NCBI GenBank assembly: GCA_036362985.1
Contig: JAYGXS010000008.1
Span: forward strand, 27,178,435 to 27,242,434
Origin: Ligula intestinalis
Taxonomy: Eukaryota > Platyhelminthes > Cestoda > Diphyllobothriidea > Diphyllobothriidae
Length of the DNA stretch: 64,000 nt
Direction of reading: 5' to 3'
Shown here: in pieces, positions 23,520-34,332 of the stretch
Layout of the letters: every line of letters begins with the position of its first letter
Numbering within the stretch: position 1 is the stretch's first letter
Notes under the pieces: generated by a model
Told to the model about the DNA's origin: nothing
The model's database searches: none
What the model saw: the letters and a program-made list of their open reading frames with translations, nothing else
Translations under genes and position numbers: made by a program

Positions 23520-26290
23520 TTGACGGCTGTGATCATGTCTGATCTAACCGGCCTCAATAATTTCACTGACAGTACCTCTTCACGCGTGACGGTGCGTGGC
23601 AACATACCTGGAAAGCTCCACCCAGCCGCTTCTCTAGCGACGAAGACCGAAAGGCGAAAGTTCAAGAACTGCTTCCATGTATCTAAGAATGAGGTTGAAC
23701 TAAATTTAGAGTTGCCCACATCTGCAGCGCCTCCAGGTTTGCTGTGGGTCCGGATCGGTGGCAAAGCACAAAAACTCGTGAAGCGGACGACTGCTAACAT
23801 GTCTAAAGCACCCTATTTGTCTGCCCTTGATGGTCTGAGATATATTCGTGATATTGTCACAGTGATTATAGACTGTCTTATTTGGAACGGCGTCTGATAT
23901 CTCAATTGAAGGAAAGTCCTCACGCAGTGGTGGTCAAATACTTCCAGTCTTCGTTCATCTTCGAGGCGCAAATCCTAGAATTTCCGTTAACAGAGGAGGA
24001 CTGATGGGCCGGATGCGCGTAACACGTAAGCCATGGCATTAGAAATATCGCTTTGGGTCCACCGACACTCTCAGAAGATTGAGAAGACCAGGCCAGTGGC
24101 ATCGATTTGGGAGACAATGTCGTCCTTTCGCTCTCCATTCGGTAGCAGCCTCACCCCGAGGTAATTAATGCTCTCTGCTTCGTCGTGTTGACGGCCATTT
24201 ATCTTCAGGAAGCCTTTCCTAGACAGGCTTGCAGCTTCATTTTTTTCTTTTCAGCTTAATGGACAAGCCAACCAACGCATTGATCTCATTCATTCGGGAC
24301 ATTACAGACTGTAGGTAACCCAAGTTTTAAGCTAGCAAAGCCATATAATCGACGAAATCAATGCCACTTAGCCGGCGTACGGGTGCGAGCTTAACACCTT
24401 CCTCTTCAGTTGGGACCTTTCCAAGAATCCAGTCAATGGCGTAGTTGAATAGAACAGGTCACAGGAAACAGTCATGTTGAATTGAAGACCGAATAGCGAA
24501 CGAGTCTCAGAGCTTGTTTAGGACCAAAACCGCGCAGTTGTGAAACAGCCGTACGCCTTGGTCATGGCGATGATTTTTGGTGGTACACCATCTAGCGCCA
24601 TTATCAGCTCAAGGATTCGCGATAGACTGAATCAAACGCAAGTTTCAAAGTCATCAAACCGAATGACCGTTTGTTGCTGATAGCTACGGCGGCATTTGAG
24701 GATCCGTATCAGTGTGCTGCATCCACGCCTAGCGCAGAATCCGGCTTAGTTAGGCCGCATCCCAGAGTCACGCATAGTCTAATCGCAAGAGCTTCACTAC
24801 AACGTCGATTACACTTATGCCGTTGTAGTTCTCGCAGATTGACTTATCTTTCTTCTTGTAAACAGGTACGAGAAGGCCTGAGCTTCTGCACTACATTGGC
24901 AACGTCATCTTGAAAAGACATGTCGCACAACACTGTATAGACTGGAAGGGGCCGAATCTCTATTACGAAGGACAGGGAGGGTTTGATTAGTTGCTCATCA
25001 AAAGCTTCGAATTGTTCACGCCAGCGATCGACCTTGGTCGAGTTGTCGTCGATACAGCCGCCATTCACATCGCGAACAGAGCTACAGAGTATCGGGGACT
25101 TACCATTAAATTTACGGATAATTTGGTTCAGTTTTCGAGTGTCGAAGCCTGCTCCTTAGCAGTCACTGTTTCGGAAAAATCTCCTACCGGTCATCCTTAG
25201 CCAACTTTTCTGTCAGCTTTCGGAATTGACAGAAGGAAGCATTGTTTTCGGACCTGGTTCGAGCCACCTGAGCAGACAGCTGAAGGTTCCTTGCGCTGAT
25301 CTTGTCAAGCATTTTCTCAGCTGTCCCATAGACAAATTTATTAAGCGCTGACCACTTGCTGTTGTCTTCGTCATCGGATGGGGTCGTAAGAGGAGACCAG
25401 ATTTATGCCCTGAGAGCCTTGGTAATGTTCGATTTCTGACGTTGTGCGACATTCAGGTGACTTGCCCGTTGAATTTTGGGGGCAGATGAGGAGTGAACCT
25501 TCAGGCGTGTGTGAACGAGAACATGGTCAGACCCGTGGGCGTTGCCAGTTTCGGCACCTGACGTCGAGTTGCTATCGTGGACTCAACTGCTGAACCTTGG
25601 ACTAGCAAATATGTAATGAATCTGACTGGTGGTAAGGTAGCCGTTTGAATACTAGGTCAGTTGATGTTCATAGCGATGCCGAAAGCATGTGTTGGTAGCA
25701 AACGGTCGGTTCTAATCTGCAAAGTGCAGCATCCGCTCAGCAGTGTCAGATCGAGAGCCAAGCGCAAAATGACAAATAAGGCGAGTGTTTGAAGAGTCAT
25801 CAGACTTAGTCCGGGCATTTAAGTCCTTAACAACAATAAAAAGATCACAGCGATTGAGTCTTTCATCTAGTTCCTATAGCTGCCACTAAAACTTTTAGTT
25901 TTCTTGCTAATCGACAGGTAATTTTCTTGTATACACCGATATGACAGAGGTATTCGTAAAATGGCCCTAAGTTGGACGTTAGCCATCCGGTCGTTGACTT
26001 GTTCCCATGCCAGTAATGCACATTTTGCTTGTTTCGAGAGGACAATAGCCACACCACGTCTACCAGATGAGTCACGTGGGCCACTGTGATACAGGGTGAG
26101 GTTGAAATCGACTCCCAGAATTTTTATTTCCCTGCCACCTGAATCAAGTATTTTGTCTTCGGACAGGCAGCAAATATGCACGAGTTATTGATGGAAACTA
26201 CGCGACCTCATTCTTTGAGTACCAGGTTTCAGAAGTGTTCGAATATTCCGGCATCCAAGGTCAAACGTCCGTCCTTGGTTGAGTAGTCTA
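23520..26290 (-). mobile_element. RTE-like LINE remnant spanning endonuclease to tail
   Basis: The longest RTE copy here, about 2.8 kb. The minus-strand start is near 26285 (TFDLGCRNIRTLLKPGTQRM, an eroded WNVRTLLDPG). The endonuclease frame at 26181-25867 reads CCLSEDKILDSGGREIKIL and YHSGPRDSSGRRGVAIVLSK. A GSDHV-like endonuclease end follows near 25510, RT-region pieces lie around 24300-25100, and the tail includes FLDTWKQFLNFRLSVF near 23690. No frame stays open through the RT, and no intact catalytic motif was read. The 3' tail matches the copies at 2150 and 3714. Confidence 0.75.
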
Positions 26291-26849
26291 ACTTGAGTAC
26301 CATTCGCCCACACCACTGTAAAAGGGTTGTGGAGCGCGTCGGCATCTCAACAATTCTATCATTTAATCCTTATCATTGCTTAAGTGGCAGAGGTGACGCA
26401 TACTGCATTTGAGGGTAACAGGCATAACCACCAAGGATCCTATTGATATACGGTCGATACTATAACTGCTTTTATATACAGTCAACATAAATTTGGATTA
26501 ACGTAAATATTGTACACCAGAAGGTGAAGTCTTGAAGTACATACGTAGTGAAGTAGTGAAGTATGTGGACTGCCGTAGACAGTACTGTAGTGAGAGTAGT
26601 CCGTTGTCAAAAATTAAACAATTACATCGCCTTTTGAACAATAGCATCACATCAAAAGTCACCATTTTGGTTAAATGGTTCTGATTAGTTTTTGCGTAGC
26701 CGATATAGATGTGGTTGTGTTGGACAATAGCAATCTAACGATTAACGCACTGAAAGATGCAGTTCTGCATACAACTGAGTTGTGGACAATAGCTGTCGAG
26801 CTCGATTGTCTAGAAGCGTGGCCAAATTTAAGGCTGATTGGAGTTCGTA

Positions 26850-27210
26850 CGCCAAGCTATCACGCTGTTTGACTAAGCTTCTTGTAGTGGGAGACACCTG
26901 CTGTGACAGTAGTTGACATTCTATAAGGTGCATTCGTTCACTCCTGAAGCACATGCACTTTGTGTTCGGGGAGGATCGCTTTATCGGTAACCCGTTTGGA
27001 GTTCAGGCCTCAGTTGTGGTGCAGCCTGACATCAAACAATCCAGGAGTTTTAGCTCGTTAAGTTGGCAGGCTGACAACATGCCTGATGATACAGAGAAAA
27101 AAATTATGCGGTTCCAATCACAAGTCTGCTTGGCAGGAATCTGGCATCATACTTATTCGCCGTTCTGTCTGAGTGATCGAATACGAATAGATGCACGCTG
27201 TGTAAAACAG
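26850..27210 (+). repeat. Interspersed repeat B, copy 1
   Basis: Shares ordered blocks with 46580-46930 and 49288-49590: TGACTAAGCTTCTTGT, GACACCTGCT, GGTGCA(C)TT.GTTCACT, CTGAAGCA, TGGAGTT(C/T)AG, CAACAATCC and a GGTTC(A/C)AATCAC block near 27112. The latter resembles a polymerase III B box, so a SINE is possible. Another fragment (47957-48005) ends the second copy of repeat C. Confidence 0.6.
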
Positions 27211-28599
27211 TGCACCTTCAGGACTGACGATTGGTTCTGATTCTGTTTTTGCTTAATTTCGTATGCCGCACTTTTCGAATAATATATCAGAATCAGACGG
27301 AAAAACAGGCGAACGCCTCTGAGTTCCTTCTTTCTAACCATATGCCTCGTTAATGCAAAATAAACAGAGAAAAAAAATACGCTGATTACATGCTAGCGAG
27401 CGAAAAGCACAAGACTGTTTGTTGGTCGAAATTGTAATGAAACATGACTACTCGCTTAGAAAGAGTACATGTAATGTCATTCATACTTTCAAATTGGTGG
27501 AGTACATAGAACTCGGTTGGCCGAGTTCCAGGTGTGAATGATGCGCAAGTGCCCGGAAGAATTTAACTGTAAGAGCCCTTAGCCCAAACCGGAAATGCGG
27601 TGGCACGCAGAACAGTCTTCGCCTGACATTTTGGATAACTTCTCTGGACTATTATAAAGAATGAAAATAACTTAAGGCCCGACTGCTTCATAAGGCCACC
27701 TTAATATCGATTAACCCTGCCCATCTGTCACGCGGAATTTGTGTTGAAACATTTACTGTCTGGTAAACGCGTGTAAATGAATATTAAATTGTGTTGAAAT
27801 CGATCAACTGAGATTAAATTAAAGCCTCTCATAATTGGTTAAATGAGCTAAATATAATGAAATGCATCAAAATAAACGCATGTTCACCAGGCAACTTATG
27901 CCTATTGATGCAAAGCTGACCTTATATTGGCGAAATTAAACAAAATGGTAAGTCGGGCTACTGAAAATGTAAAAGAAATTTACTATTATAAGTCAAAGGC
28001 AAATAGGACTACTGAGTAAATTCCTACCTAAATTAATAGAAAATAGGCATTCTTAATAGTTTCCTTCTTTAAAAAGCACATTTATTAGACATTAAGCTGA
28101 CGAATATCTGTCCATGTTTTTTTTCCAGAGTAATGTGAAGATAAAAATGGAGAATTTTGACAAGTTTTTGGATTTACCTGAAGATGAATGATACAATTTG
28201 GCTGAGAATGGAAAAACTCACTATTCTTCTTATATTGGAGTATTTTTCGCAATAACCGATTACTTTCAGGCTCCGTTCTAAGCTTTCAAATGCAAAAAGG
28301 TGGCCGAATATATACCAGTATTCTGACTTAATCCTTACTCCTATGTTTACCCCGTACAGAAGGTACACGAGGAGTTAAAGTACCATAAAGCGGGTGCTGC
28401 AAGCAAAATGCCGCGATTCGCGAATGGCGGGTAATGACCCGCAAACGAACATTATGTAGAATTGCAATGCTGATTATCGTGCAGTCTAATTTTAAGTCCT
28501 TCCAGTAGCCGGCTTTTAAGGAAATTCTCCCTGACCGCTTTTAAAATGTAGATTCTGAAAAAAATTGGGTACTTAAATTAAATGCATTTTATCATTGAT
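27211..28599. other. AT-rich stretch, possible diverged repeat shared with 40.2-40.5 kb
   Basis: No gene is seen. CGGGCTACTGAAAATG and ATTATAAGTC near 27955-28000 resemble CGGCTACTGAACATG and ATTATAAGTC near 40390-40430, hinting at one more old repeat family. Confidence 0.35.
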
Positions 28600-29190
28600 T
28601 CTGATGGCCTGTATGAATTCAAATATATTTGATCCAAAACATGCATGAAAATATTCTTTCTTGTATTCTTTTGGCAGGAAATTACAACTTCGTTTCAATG
28701 ATATTTAAAAGAATTCTAAATTGCTGTATAATTTTAAAATTTAGCGACTGCTGACCCAAATTCACGGTTTCCAAACAACATGCTGTGTACATTCTGCTTA
28801 AGGACCAATAAATTTGGCTATGGTATGGGGACGAGGTCGCATAGTTAACATAACAGTTTGCAATAGATGTGGATCATCCTGCACACACTGTAGACAGCAG
28901 TTATAAATTGACGGATACGATGTATTATGAATGAACACCTCAAAGTCGTAATAAATATCATAATTAGAAACTTATTAAACCAAAGGATAATTTTATTTAA
29001 GTATAATGTTTGAAAAAGACGTAATTTCCTACCAAGCAAGTACGAGCAAAAAATATTTTCACGCATGTTTGCTATAAAACATATTTGAACAAGTAAAGGT
29101 AGTCAAAATCCATGATAAAAATGCATGCTATTTGGGTAGACATTTTTTACAGAATATGCTTTCTGTAAGCGGTCAGAACGAAGCTCAGTA
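28600..29190 (+). repeat. Repeat A, copy 1 (direct repeat with 30230-30845)
   Basis: About 600 bp repeated in the same orientation 1.65 kb downstream. Shared blocks include GCAATAGATGTGGA, TTGACGGATACNGTGTATTATG, AACACCTCA, AAAGGCATGCTATTTG and GGTCAGAACNAAGCTC. It flanks a Penelope-like 3' end and probably represents its terminal (pseudo-LTR) sequence or a repeat attached to it. Confidence 0.65.
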
Positions 29191-29289
29191 AAGAGCCGGC
29201 ATCCTGATGTACCTGAAAAAAAACTCGAGTTTTTGCTGCACAATTATTAGTATTGCAACCCTGCCTAACGATGTTGTGCGAGTGATTAC

Positions 29290-29400
29290 TAGTCTTACGC
29301 AAATTGCAGCATTGTGCAGGCCCTGTTCTGTGTATGAAGAGAAGAAGTAAAACACCAGATGTGAGGATTAGTATATTCTGCACAGAGCTAGTCTAGTGAG
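29290..29400 (+). repeat. Interspersed repeat G, copy 1 (related to 63270-63375)
   Basis: GCAGGCCCTGTTCTGTGTATG, then GAAGAGAAG and TATTCTGCACAGAGCTAGT are shared with 63270-63375, where the corresponding end reads TATTCTGTGCAGAGCTAGTG. Orientation is the same in both. Confidence 0.6.
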
Positions 29401-29790
29401 ATTAGTCACCGAAAATCACGCAACATACCGACATATGCGAAAGATTGATACTCGTTCGCTAATCGGCATCGGCTCAGGTAGTGATCCCGATTGACATGTA
29501 GTCTATTCGGAAGTCAGTTCAGTCATGATAGGATGCGGGCTTTTTAACAAGCTTCCACTAAAAAAAGCTATTTACTATTAAAATTAACTACTTAAATAGT
29601 GTGTGTTTTATCATTCATTTTGACAACCTTTGTAAATTAAAATTAGTATGCGAAAAAATTCGAGGTCCAGATAGAATATTCCTTACAGCATCCCCGGAAG
29701 AGGAAGAAGAAAAGGCGATTTCTGGGACCAAAATGTATTCTGGCTGACGTTTCAAAGGCTCGCTCGCTTCCATCGTCAGAGCGTGACGTC
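29400..29790 (-). repeat. Left arm of an inverted repeat around a Penelope-like 3' end
   Basis: 29400-29560 is the inverted complement of about 30830-30965 (shared GTTAAAAAGCCCGCATCCTA, GAATAGACTAC, CAATCTTTCGCATATGTCGG). 29690-29782 is the inverted complement of 30133-30225 (shared TTTGAAACGTCAGC, AGAATACA, CCCAGAAATCGCCTT). The left arm lacks most of repeat A, so it carries an internal deletion relative to the right arm. Confidence 0.75.
29746..29785 (-). ncRNA. Hammerhead-ribozyme-like motif beside a PLE 3' end
   Basis: On the minus strand, CTCTGACGATGG is followed after a GC-rich stem-like stretch by TTTGAAACGTCAGC. The hammerhead core CUGA-N-GA and GAAA are both present (position 7 may be any base), and GUC provides a plausible cleavage site. 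Stem II can form about four pairs. It lies just 3' of the PLE frame ending at 29776. Penelope-like elements are known to carry such ribozymes in their terminal repeats. Confidence 0.55.
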
Positions 29791-30133
29791 TGTTTTCATG
29801 TTCGAGACAGATAAATGTGAACGATCATTCGCCTTGCTTGATGCCCATATGTCAATCGATTGCACTGATCGATTTTCGTGACTGTTTGAATTGCTCGCGT
29901 CCTCACGAGCGGCTTCTTGAGCTGTGTCAAGTCGTTTTTGTGTCTCGTGAGCGATTCCACCCTCTTTGTTCGCGGCTGCTGGCTGTCGGCCCCACTTATC
30001 TCTCTCCGCCCGACCTATTGCTCCGTTTAGAGCCGATGTTAGCCGTTTGCGGAGCGCTTTATAGGCGGGATGAAGGTCCATGGCTCTGTTTAGTGTGCCA
30101 GTCGAGGACCAACTTTCTAGCAGCAATCTGGCC
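29776..30133 (-). pseudogene. Penelope-like element, C-terminal end of the GIY-YIG protein
   Basis: The minus-strand frame begins ARLLLESWSSTGTLNRAMDL and continues HPAYKALRKRLTSALNGAIG. This is the region after the GIY-YIG nuclease in one PLE group, where a Glu in LLLESW corresponds to the late conserved acidic residue of that fold. RT and the rest of the nuclease are missing. The piece is enclosed by inverted copies of the PLE terminus. Only the C-terminal ~110 codons remain. Confidence 0.6.
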
Positions 30134-30965
30134 ATTTTGGAAGCCAGCGAGCTTTTGAAACGTCAGCTAGAATACACTTTGTTCCCAGAAATCGCCTTCT
30201 CTTCTTCCTCTTCCAGGAATGATGTGAGGAATAAATTCAAATATATTTTATGGAAACATGCACGAACAAAATATTTCTTGTACTTGTTCGATAGCAAATT
30301 ACGCCTTCTTTAAACTTTATACTTAAAGAAAGGGGATCTTTCGGTTCAAAAAGCTGCTAATTATAAGCTTATATTTTTAACCTACTGACTGCTACACTTG
30401 AGTTAAAGGTTTAAAAACTGCACACTGTGTAAATCCTGTTGAAGGAAAAGTACTTATATGCCTACAGTTTTAGGAAGAAGTCACATAGTAGTCATAAAAT
30501 ATTGCAATAGATGTGGAACATGTTTTATGCAGTATAGGTGACATATATAAGTTGACGGATACCGTGTATTATGAATAAACACCTCACAATTGTAAAAAAA
30601 CTCATGATTAGCAAATTTTTTAAACCCGAAAGATACCCTTTCCTTAAGTATAAAATTTAAAGAAGGCGTAATTTTCAGTCAAACAAGTACAATAAATAGT
30701 TTTTTTCGTGCATGTTTCCCATATATTTGAATTTATAAAGGCAGTTAAAATTAGCGATAAAAAGGCATGCTATTTGAGTCGTTACCTTTTGCAGCACATA
30801 CGTCTTGTTAGTGGTCAGAACAAAGCTCGTTAAAAAGCCCGCATCCTATCATGATTGACCTAACTTCAGAATAGACTACGCGATAATCAGTATCACAAGC
30901 GGAGTCAATGCCGATTAGTGAAAGCGTATCAATCTTTCGCATATGTCGGCATGTTGCGTGATTTT
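30133..30965 (+). repeat. Right arm: inverted PLE terminus plus repeat A copy 2
   Basis: Begins with the inverted PLE terminus (30133-30225, including GAAACGTC at 30157-30164 but without a readable CUGANGA core). It continues through repeat A copy 2 (30230-30845) and ends in the block that pairs with 29400-29560. Against copy 1 of repeat A there are many substitutions and small indels, so the duplication is old. Confidence 0.7.
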
Positions 30966-31164
30966 CGACGACTACTGTTTACGCAGTTCGGCACAGTACA
31001 GTCTGACTGGTCTTTCTGTCTGGTGACCTTCAGTTTAATATGCCGTATAAACGTACGCAATTGCCCGATTGCGCGCAGTCCTACCCACACAAGCAAACCG
31101 GCCCAAGTGTGATTAGGCACAGGGTGCGCGGTAAGCCTCGTAGTTCAAAGAGAGAGCATCGGAT

Positions 31165-31275
31165 GCGCAAAAGCCTTCCCTGCTGTATGGGCTCCAATCC
31201 CACTGAGGCTGCGAATTTTTCAGAATTGAGTCAATCAAATTACGCAAATCTGCCAAATCCCCAGCAACATACGAT
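31165..31275 (+). repeat. Interspersed repeat E, copy 1 (inverted relative to 45235-45330)
   Basis: TTCCCTGCTGT, then CCACTGAGGCTGCGAATTTT, then AATTGAGTCAATC and AAATCTGCCAAATCCCCAGC. The same order appears on the minus strand at 45235-45330. No coding content is recognised. Confidence 0.65.
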
Positions 31276-31519
31276 TCTGTCGGGCAAATCATTACTTCGG
31301 TAAATCAATCAAATCGATATCTCCTTTTAAAGTTAATGATACAAACGTCGAAAAAAGCTTGATTTATGCACTGAAACTGGAAGAGACTGAAAACGCGACC
31401 AAAATTGGCTGACCAAATGCAGTCCTAGTTATATCGTTAGTTGGGCACCTCCCATCCAGCTACGGCTTCCACTACACCGTGGTAGCATCAACCGCGACCG
31501 AGGTTGGTTTTTTTTGCAC

Positions 31520-32090
31520 GGATGAAAGTGCGCTGAGCCTCACTCGACCTCATTCTCTCCTTCAGCCCCCCCCCCCCCCCCCCCCCCCCCTCCGCCCCCC
31601 CCCCCCCTCCCACGCCCACAATCAGACCAGCATCCGAACCGGCTACGTGCTAAATGCGGGTTGGGAACAGTAACTGCGGTGGAGGGGGCCATCTGCGCAT
31701 ACCATAACACGCTCAAGACACCTTGAGGCCCACAACCGGATATCTAAAAAAATCAGAACGTATGATGCAGCCGTCGCTGTATGACTCGGAATCCACCTTC
31801 CAGCCACTGAACAGACAAAACGTGGATTGCGCTGATGGCCATTTCAATTTTTGACGTAATCTACCTATTTTTAACCATTAAATCATGCACAAAATTGGAC
31901 ATGGTAAATACCGATGTTGGCTCCATCGTGTTCGATAACTCACCCTTTGATCCAGGCTTATAACAGTTCACTTATCGATAATAAATTAAACTTTATTCAT
32001 ATGCATCTTAGGCTGAGGGACATGGGTGCGTTTTCATATCATTATATTGCTTAGCAGCTTTGATTTGATGATACTTATTGTTAGGAATTT
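31520..32090 (+). repeat. Repeat F, copy 1, with a long poly-C tract
   Basis: Matches 32545-32763 and then 33340-33600 in order. Shared blocks: TGCGCTGAGCCTCA, GGTTGGGAACAGT, GGGGCCATCTGCGC, AAATCAGA.CGTA, GACGTAATC, GGTAATACC.ATGTTGG, CACCCTTTGATCC and CATGGGTGC. A run of 25 C (31566-31590) and one of 13 C (31595-31607) expand the region where copy 2 has a short pyrimidine stretch. Confidence 0.7.
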
Positions 32091-32763
32091 ACGCGGAAAA
32101 AATGCTAGCGACATTGGAGGCTTGCCCGAGGCGTCGAGCCTACTGAAATGTATTTGGTTCTTCACTCTGACCGCCTACCCGCGATGACCTTAACCACCGG
32201 ACAGGATACGGAAGCACGTGCGTGTAATCGCCTGCTTAAGTGGTCGCAGTTCCCCGAGGGCCAACTGTTCGCGTGACCTTATCCTAATGCGGCCAATCAG
32301 ACCACAAGAGAAGGCGTCTGACAATTCCCCTATAAGGCACTGTCACCTCTCAGACAGTAGAGACGCAACAGGGACTACGAGGTCACCTCCAAGCCGCTGG
32401 GAGCTTGTAGATAACTCAGAAAGCTTCGTTGAGTCCTAGCGGATGTCCGAAATGCATAATGTGCGCCAGGATATAGCTGTTTATGCTCCTGATCTCACCC
32501 TTTCTCAGCCATGCAGGGGGCTGTTTCGTTCTCCTTTTGAAAAGGTCAGTGCACTGAGCCTCATTTGACCTCATCCCATCCATCATCCCTGCCTCCACCC
32601 ACAATTAGACTACCGTTTGAGCTGACCAGGTGCCAAATGTGGGTTGGGAACAGTGGCTGCAAGGAAGGGGGCCATCTGCGCGTCCCCCAACACGTTCTAG
32701 ACACCTTAAGGCACACAGCTGGAGCACTTAAAGAAATCAGAGCGTAAGAAGCAGTCATCGCTA

Positions 32764-33300
32764 TGTGTGGTAGGACGGCCCAGCGCGGGAGTCATCACTT
32801 GGGCCGTCCTGAGGTCACGAGAACAAAGGAAGCCCACATGCCAGTGGGCGCATGCAGAACGGGCAAAGAGCGCGACCTTCAAGGGCCGACACCAGGTGAG
32901 GACGCAAGGTTATGCGTACGCATGACGCAGCCACCGTGCTGTCACACTGAGGACAACACACGATGGCTGCTCGCATGGGCCACTAACGGAGGGGCCAAAA
33001 GGGAACAAGTTCTGCCGGTCCTTAAATACGCTTCCACCGTTGGAGACGGCATTCTGCTGCTGTAGACACGGGACTTTGTTGCCCTGGACGAGATTCTGCT
33101 GTTGTCGAGACGAGACACTACTGCTGACAGGAGGGCTGTTGCCCGACCCGCGAGAGCGCGCTACCGACGATCGGAGACCCACTGCTGACGGACACTGGAC
33201 AAGCTGCCAGACACACAGAAGACAAAGTTGATGTACAAGCAGAAACAGTTATAGTCAACCACTCTCTGCTATCCCGTTTGCCTTCTCTTCCTAACAAACA
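32764..33300 (+). mobile_element. Insertion inside repeat F, possible solo LTR
   Basis: The insert starts TGTGTGGTAGGACGG and ends near CTAACAAACA, which fits the TG...CA pattern of LTRs. It has a TATA-like CCTTAAATACG near 33020 and a strong hairpin near its start. I could not find a clean target duplication, so the exact ends and the LTR reading are tentative. Confidence 0.4.
32772..32810. other. Perfect 11-bp hairpin
   Basis: AGGACGGCCCA (32772-32782) and TGGGCCGTCCT (32800-32810) are exact inverted complements separated by 17 bases, at the left end of the insertion. Confidence 0.85.
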
Positions 33301-33599
33301 ACCAGTGTCGATGCTGGCGGATTGAGCTGAGAGCCTTGTCCATTGTCGACGTAATCCACTTAGTTTTTAGTATTTAATCATTCGCAAAATTAAGAATGGG
33401 TAATACCAATGTTGGTTTCATCCTGGTTGATAAATCACACCCTTTGATCCGTTTTGGTTACAGCTAGGAACCGCAAGTCTAGCGGTAATGGATCAAAATT
33501 TATTCATCTGCATTCTAGGCTGGGGGCATGGGTGCAGTTACACATCATTATATTGCTGGACAGTGTTGATTTCATAAAACTTATATCTTGGTAAAGGTT

Positions 33600-33737
33600 A
33601 TAGTATTATCGGCTATTTCTAGCTTATTAGCCATCATCAGCCAGTATTACGCAGCCCCAAGTGGCGCACAACCCGAGGTTCGAATTCGTGACCTCGTTGA
33701 TCAGAGTCTAACGCCCTCACCACTGAGCCACACGCTC
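33600..33737 (-). repeat. tRNA-derived SINE, minus strand
   Basis: The minus strand reads GAGCGTGTGGCTCAGTGGTG, then AGGGCGTTAGACTC, an anticodon-like spacer, and CACGAATTCGAACCTCGG. TGGCTCAGTGG matches the polymerase III A box (33721-33731 region) and the TTCGAACC block the B box. The 3' part continues with a TGGCTGATGATGGCTAATAAG motif shared with the other SINE copies in this window. Confidence 0.75.
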
Positions 33738-33879
33738 GTTGTCTTGCCGATTCAAGTCGGGCGATATTGACACTCGTTGATGAACGTTCACCGATTGCTG
33801 AGGGAAGTCACATGTTCCGCTCTACTCCGCGTTTGGCCTCATTTCTAGGGCCTGACAACAGCCATGGCAGCTAGTAATA

Positions 33880-34018
33880 TAGACAGCTAGTATTGCGGGC
33901 AAAGATTAGAGAGATTGGAATGGCCATTCCTGACTTATTAGCCATACCCAGGCCCAAGTGCTGCACCACCCACAGCTCGAACTCGCGACCTTGTCAATGG
34001 GAGTCTAACGCTGTAAGG
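33880..34018 (-). repeat. tRNA-derived SINE, minus strand, head truncated
   Basis: Minus strand: AGCGTTAGACTCCC, a spacer, CGCGAGTTCGAGCTGTGGG (B-box region), then GGCCTGGGTATGGCTAATAA and GAATGGCCATTCC. Same family as 33600-33737. The A-box end is missing. Confidence 0.7.
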
Positions 34019-34332
34019 ATTAGGTTGATGGGTGAGTTAAGAAAAAACTCATTAAATATTTGCCAATTTTTGTCAGTAACAGGCTGAAGTAAATCTCGTT
34101 TTTCTTCTACATGGAGTACTACCCCCTCTACTGGGTCATGGCATTTTCGACTTTGTGATAGCCCTCCAGTATAACTACTTAAATGCCAAACAGCTAGTCT
34201 TATGTGTACTTTAGTTGATAAAATTATATGCCAGAGGTTTGTGGTATGTATAACAGTTCGGACGTCGATTTTGACGAGGTTGTAGCGGACGCATACGTCC
34301 CTTTCCGCTGCCCCGTAGTCGTGTTGTCCCAA
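33994..34332 (-). other. Unrecognised 112-codon open frame
   Basis: The frame encodes a segment with VHIRLAVWHLSSYTGGLSQS and DLLQPVTDKNWQIFNEFFLN. Composition looks coding-like and it is the longest frame near here, but I recognise no family. Its downstream end overlaps the SINE at 33880-34018, which argues against it being an intact host gene. It may be another retroelement scrap. Confidence 0.2.

Larger units (their letters stand above)
32545..33600 (+). repeat. Repeat F, copy 2, interrupted by an insertion
   Basis: The left part (32545-32763) and right part (33340-33600) match consecutive segments of copy 1. About 540 bp at 32764-33300 has no counterpart there and looks like a later insertion. 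Confidence 0.65.

Noticed and set aside
23505..23897. 130-codon plus-strand frame
   Set aside because: Antisense shadow of the RTE tail on the minus strand; the minus-strand translation matches other RTE copies.
28600..30965. CRISPR-like or other bacterial repeat array
   Set aside because: Repeats are long, few, and both direct and inverted, and the window is clearly eukaryotic.
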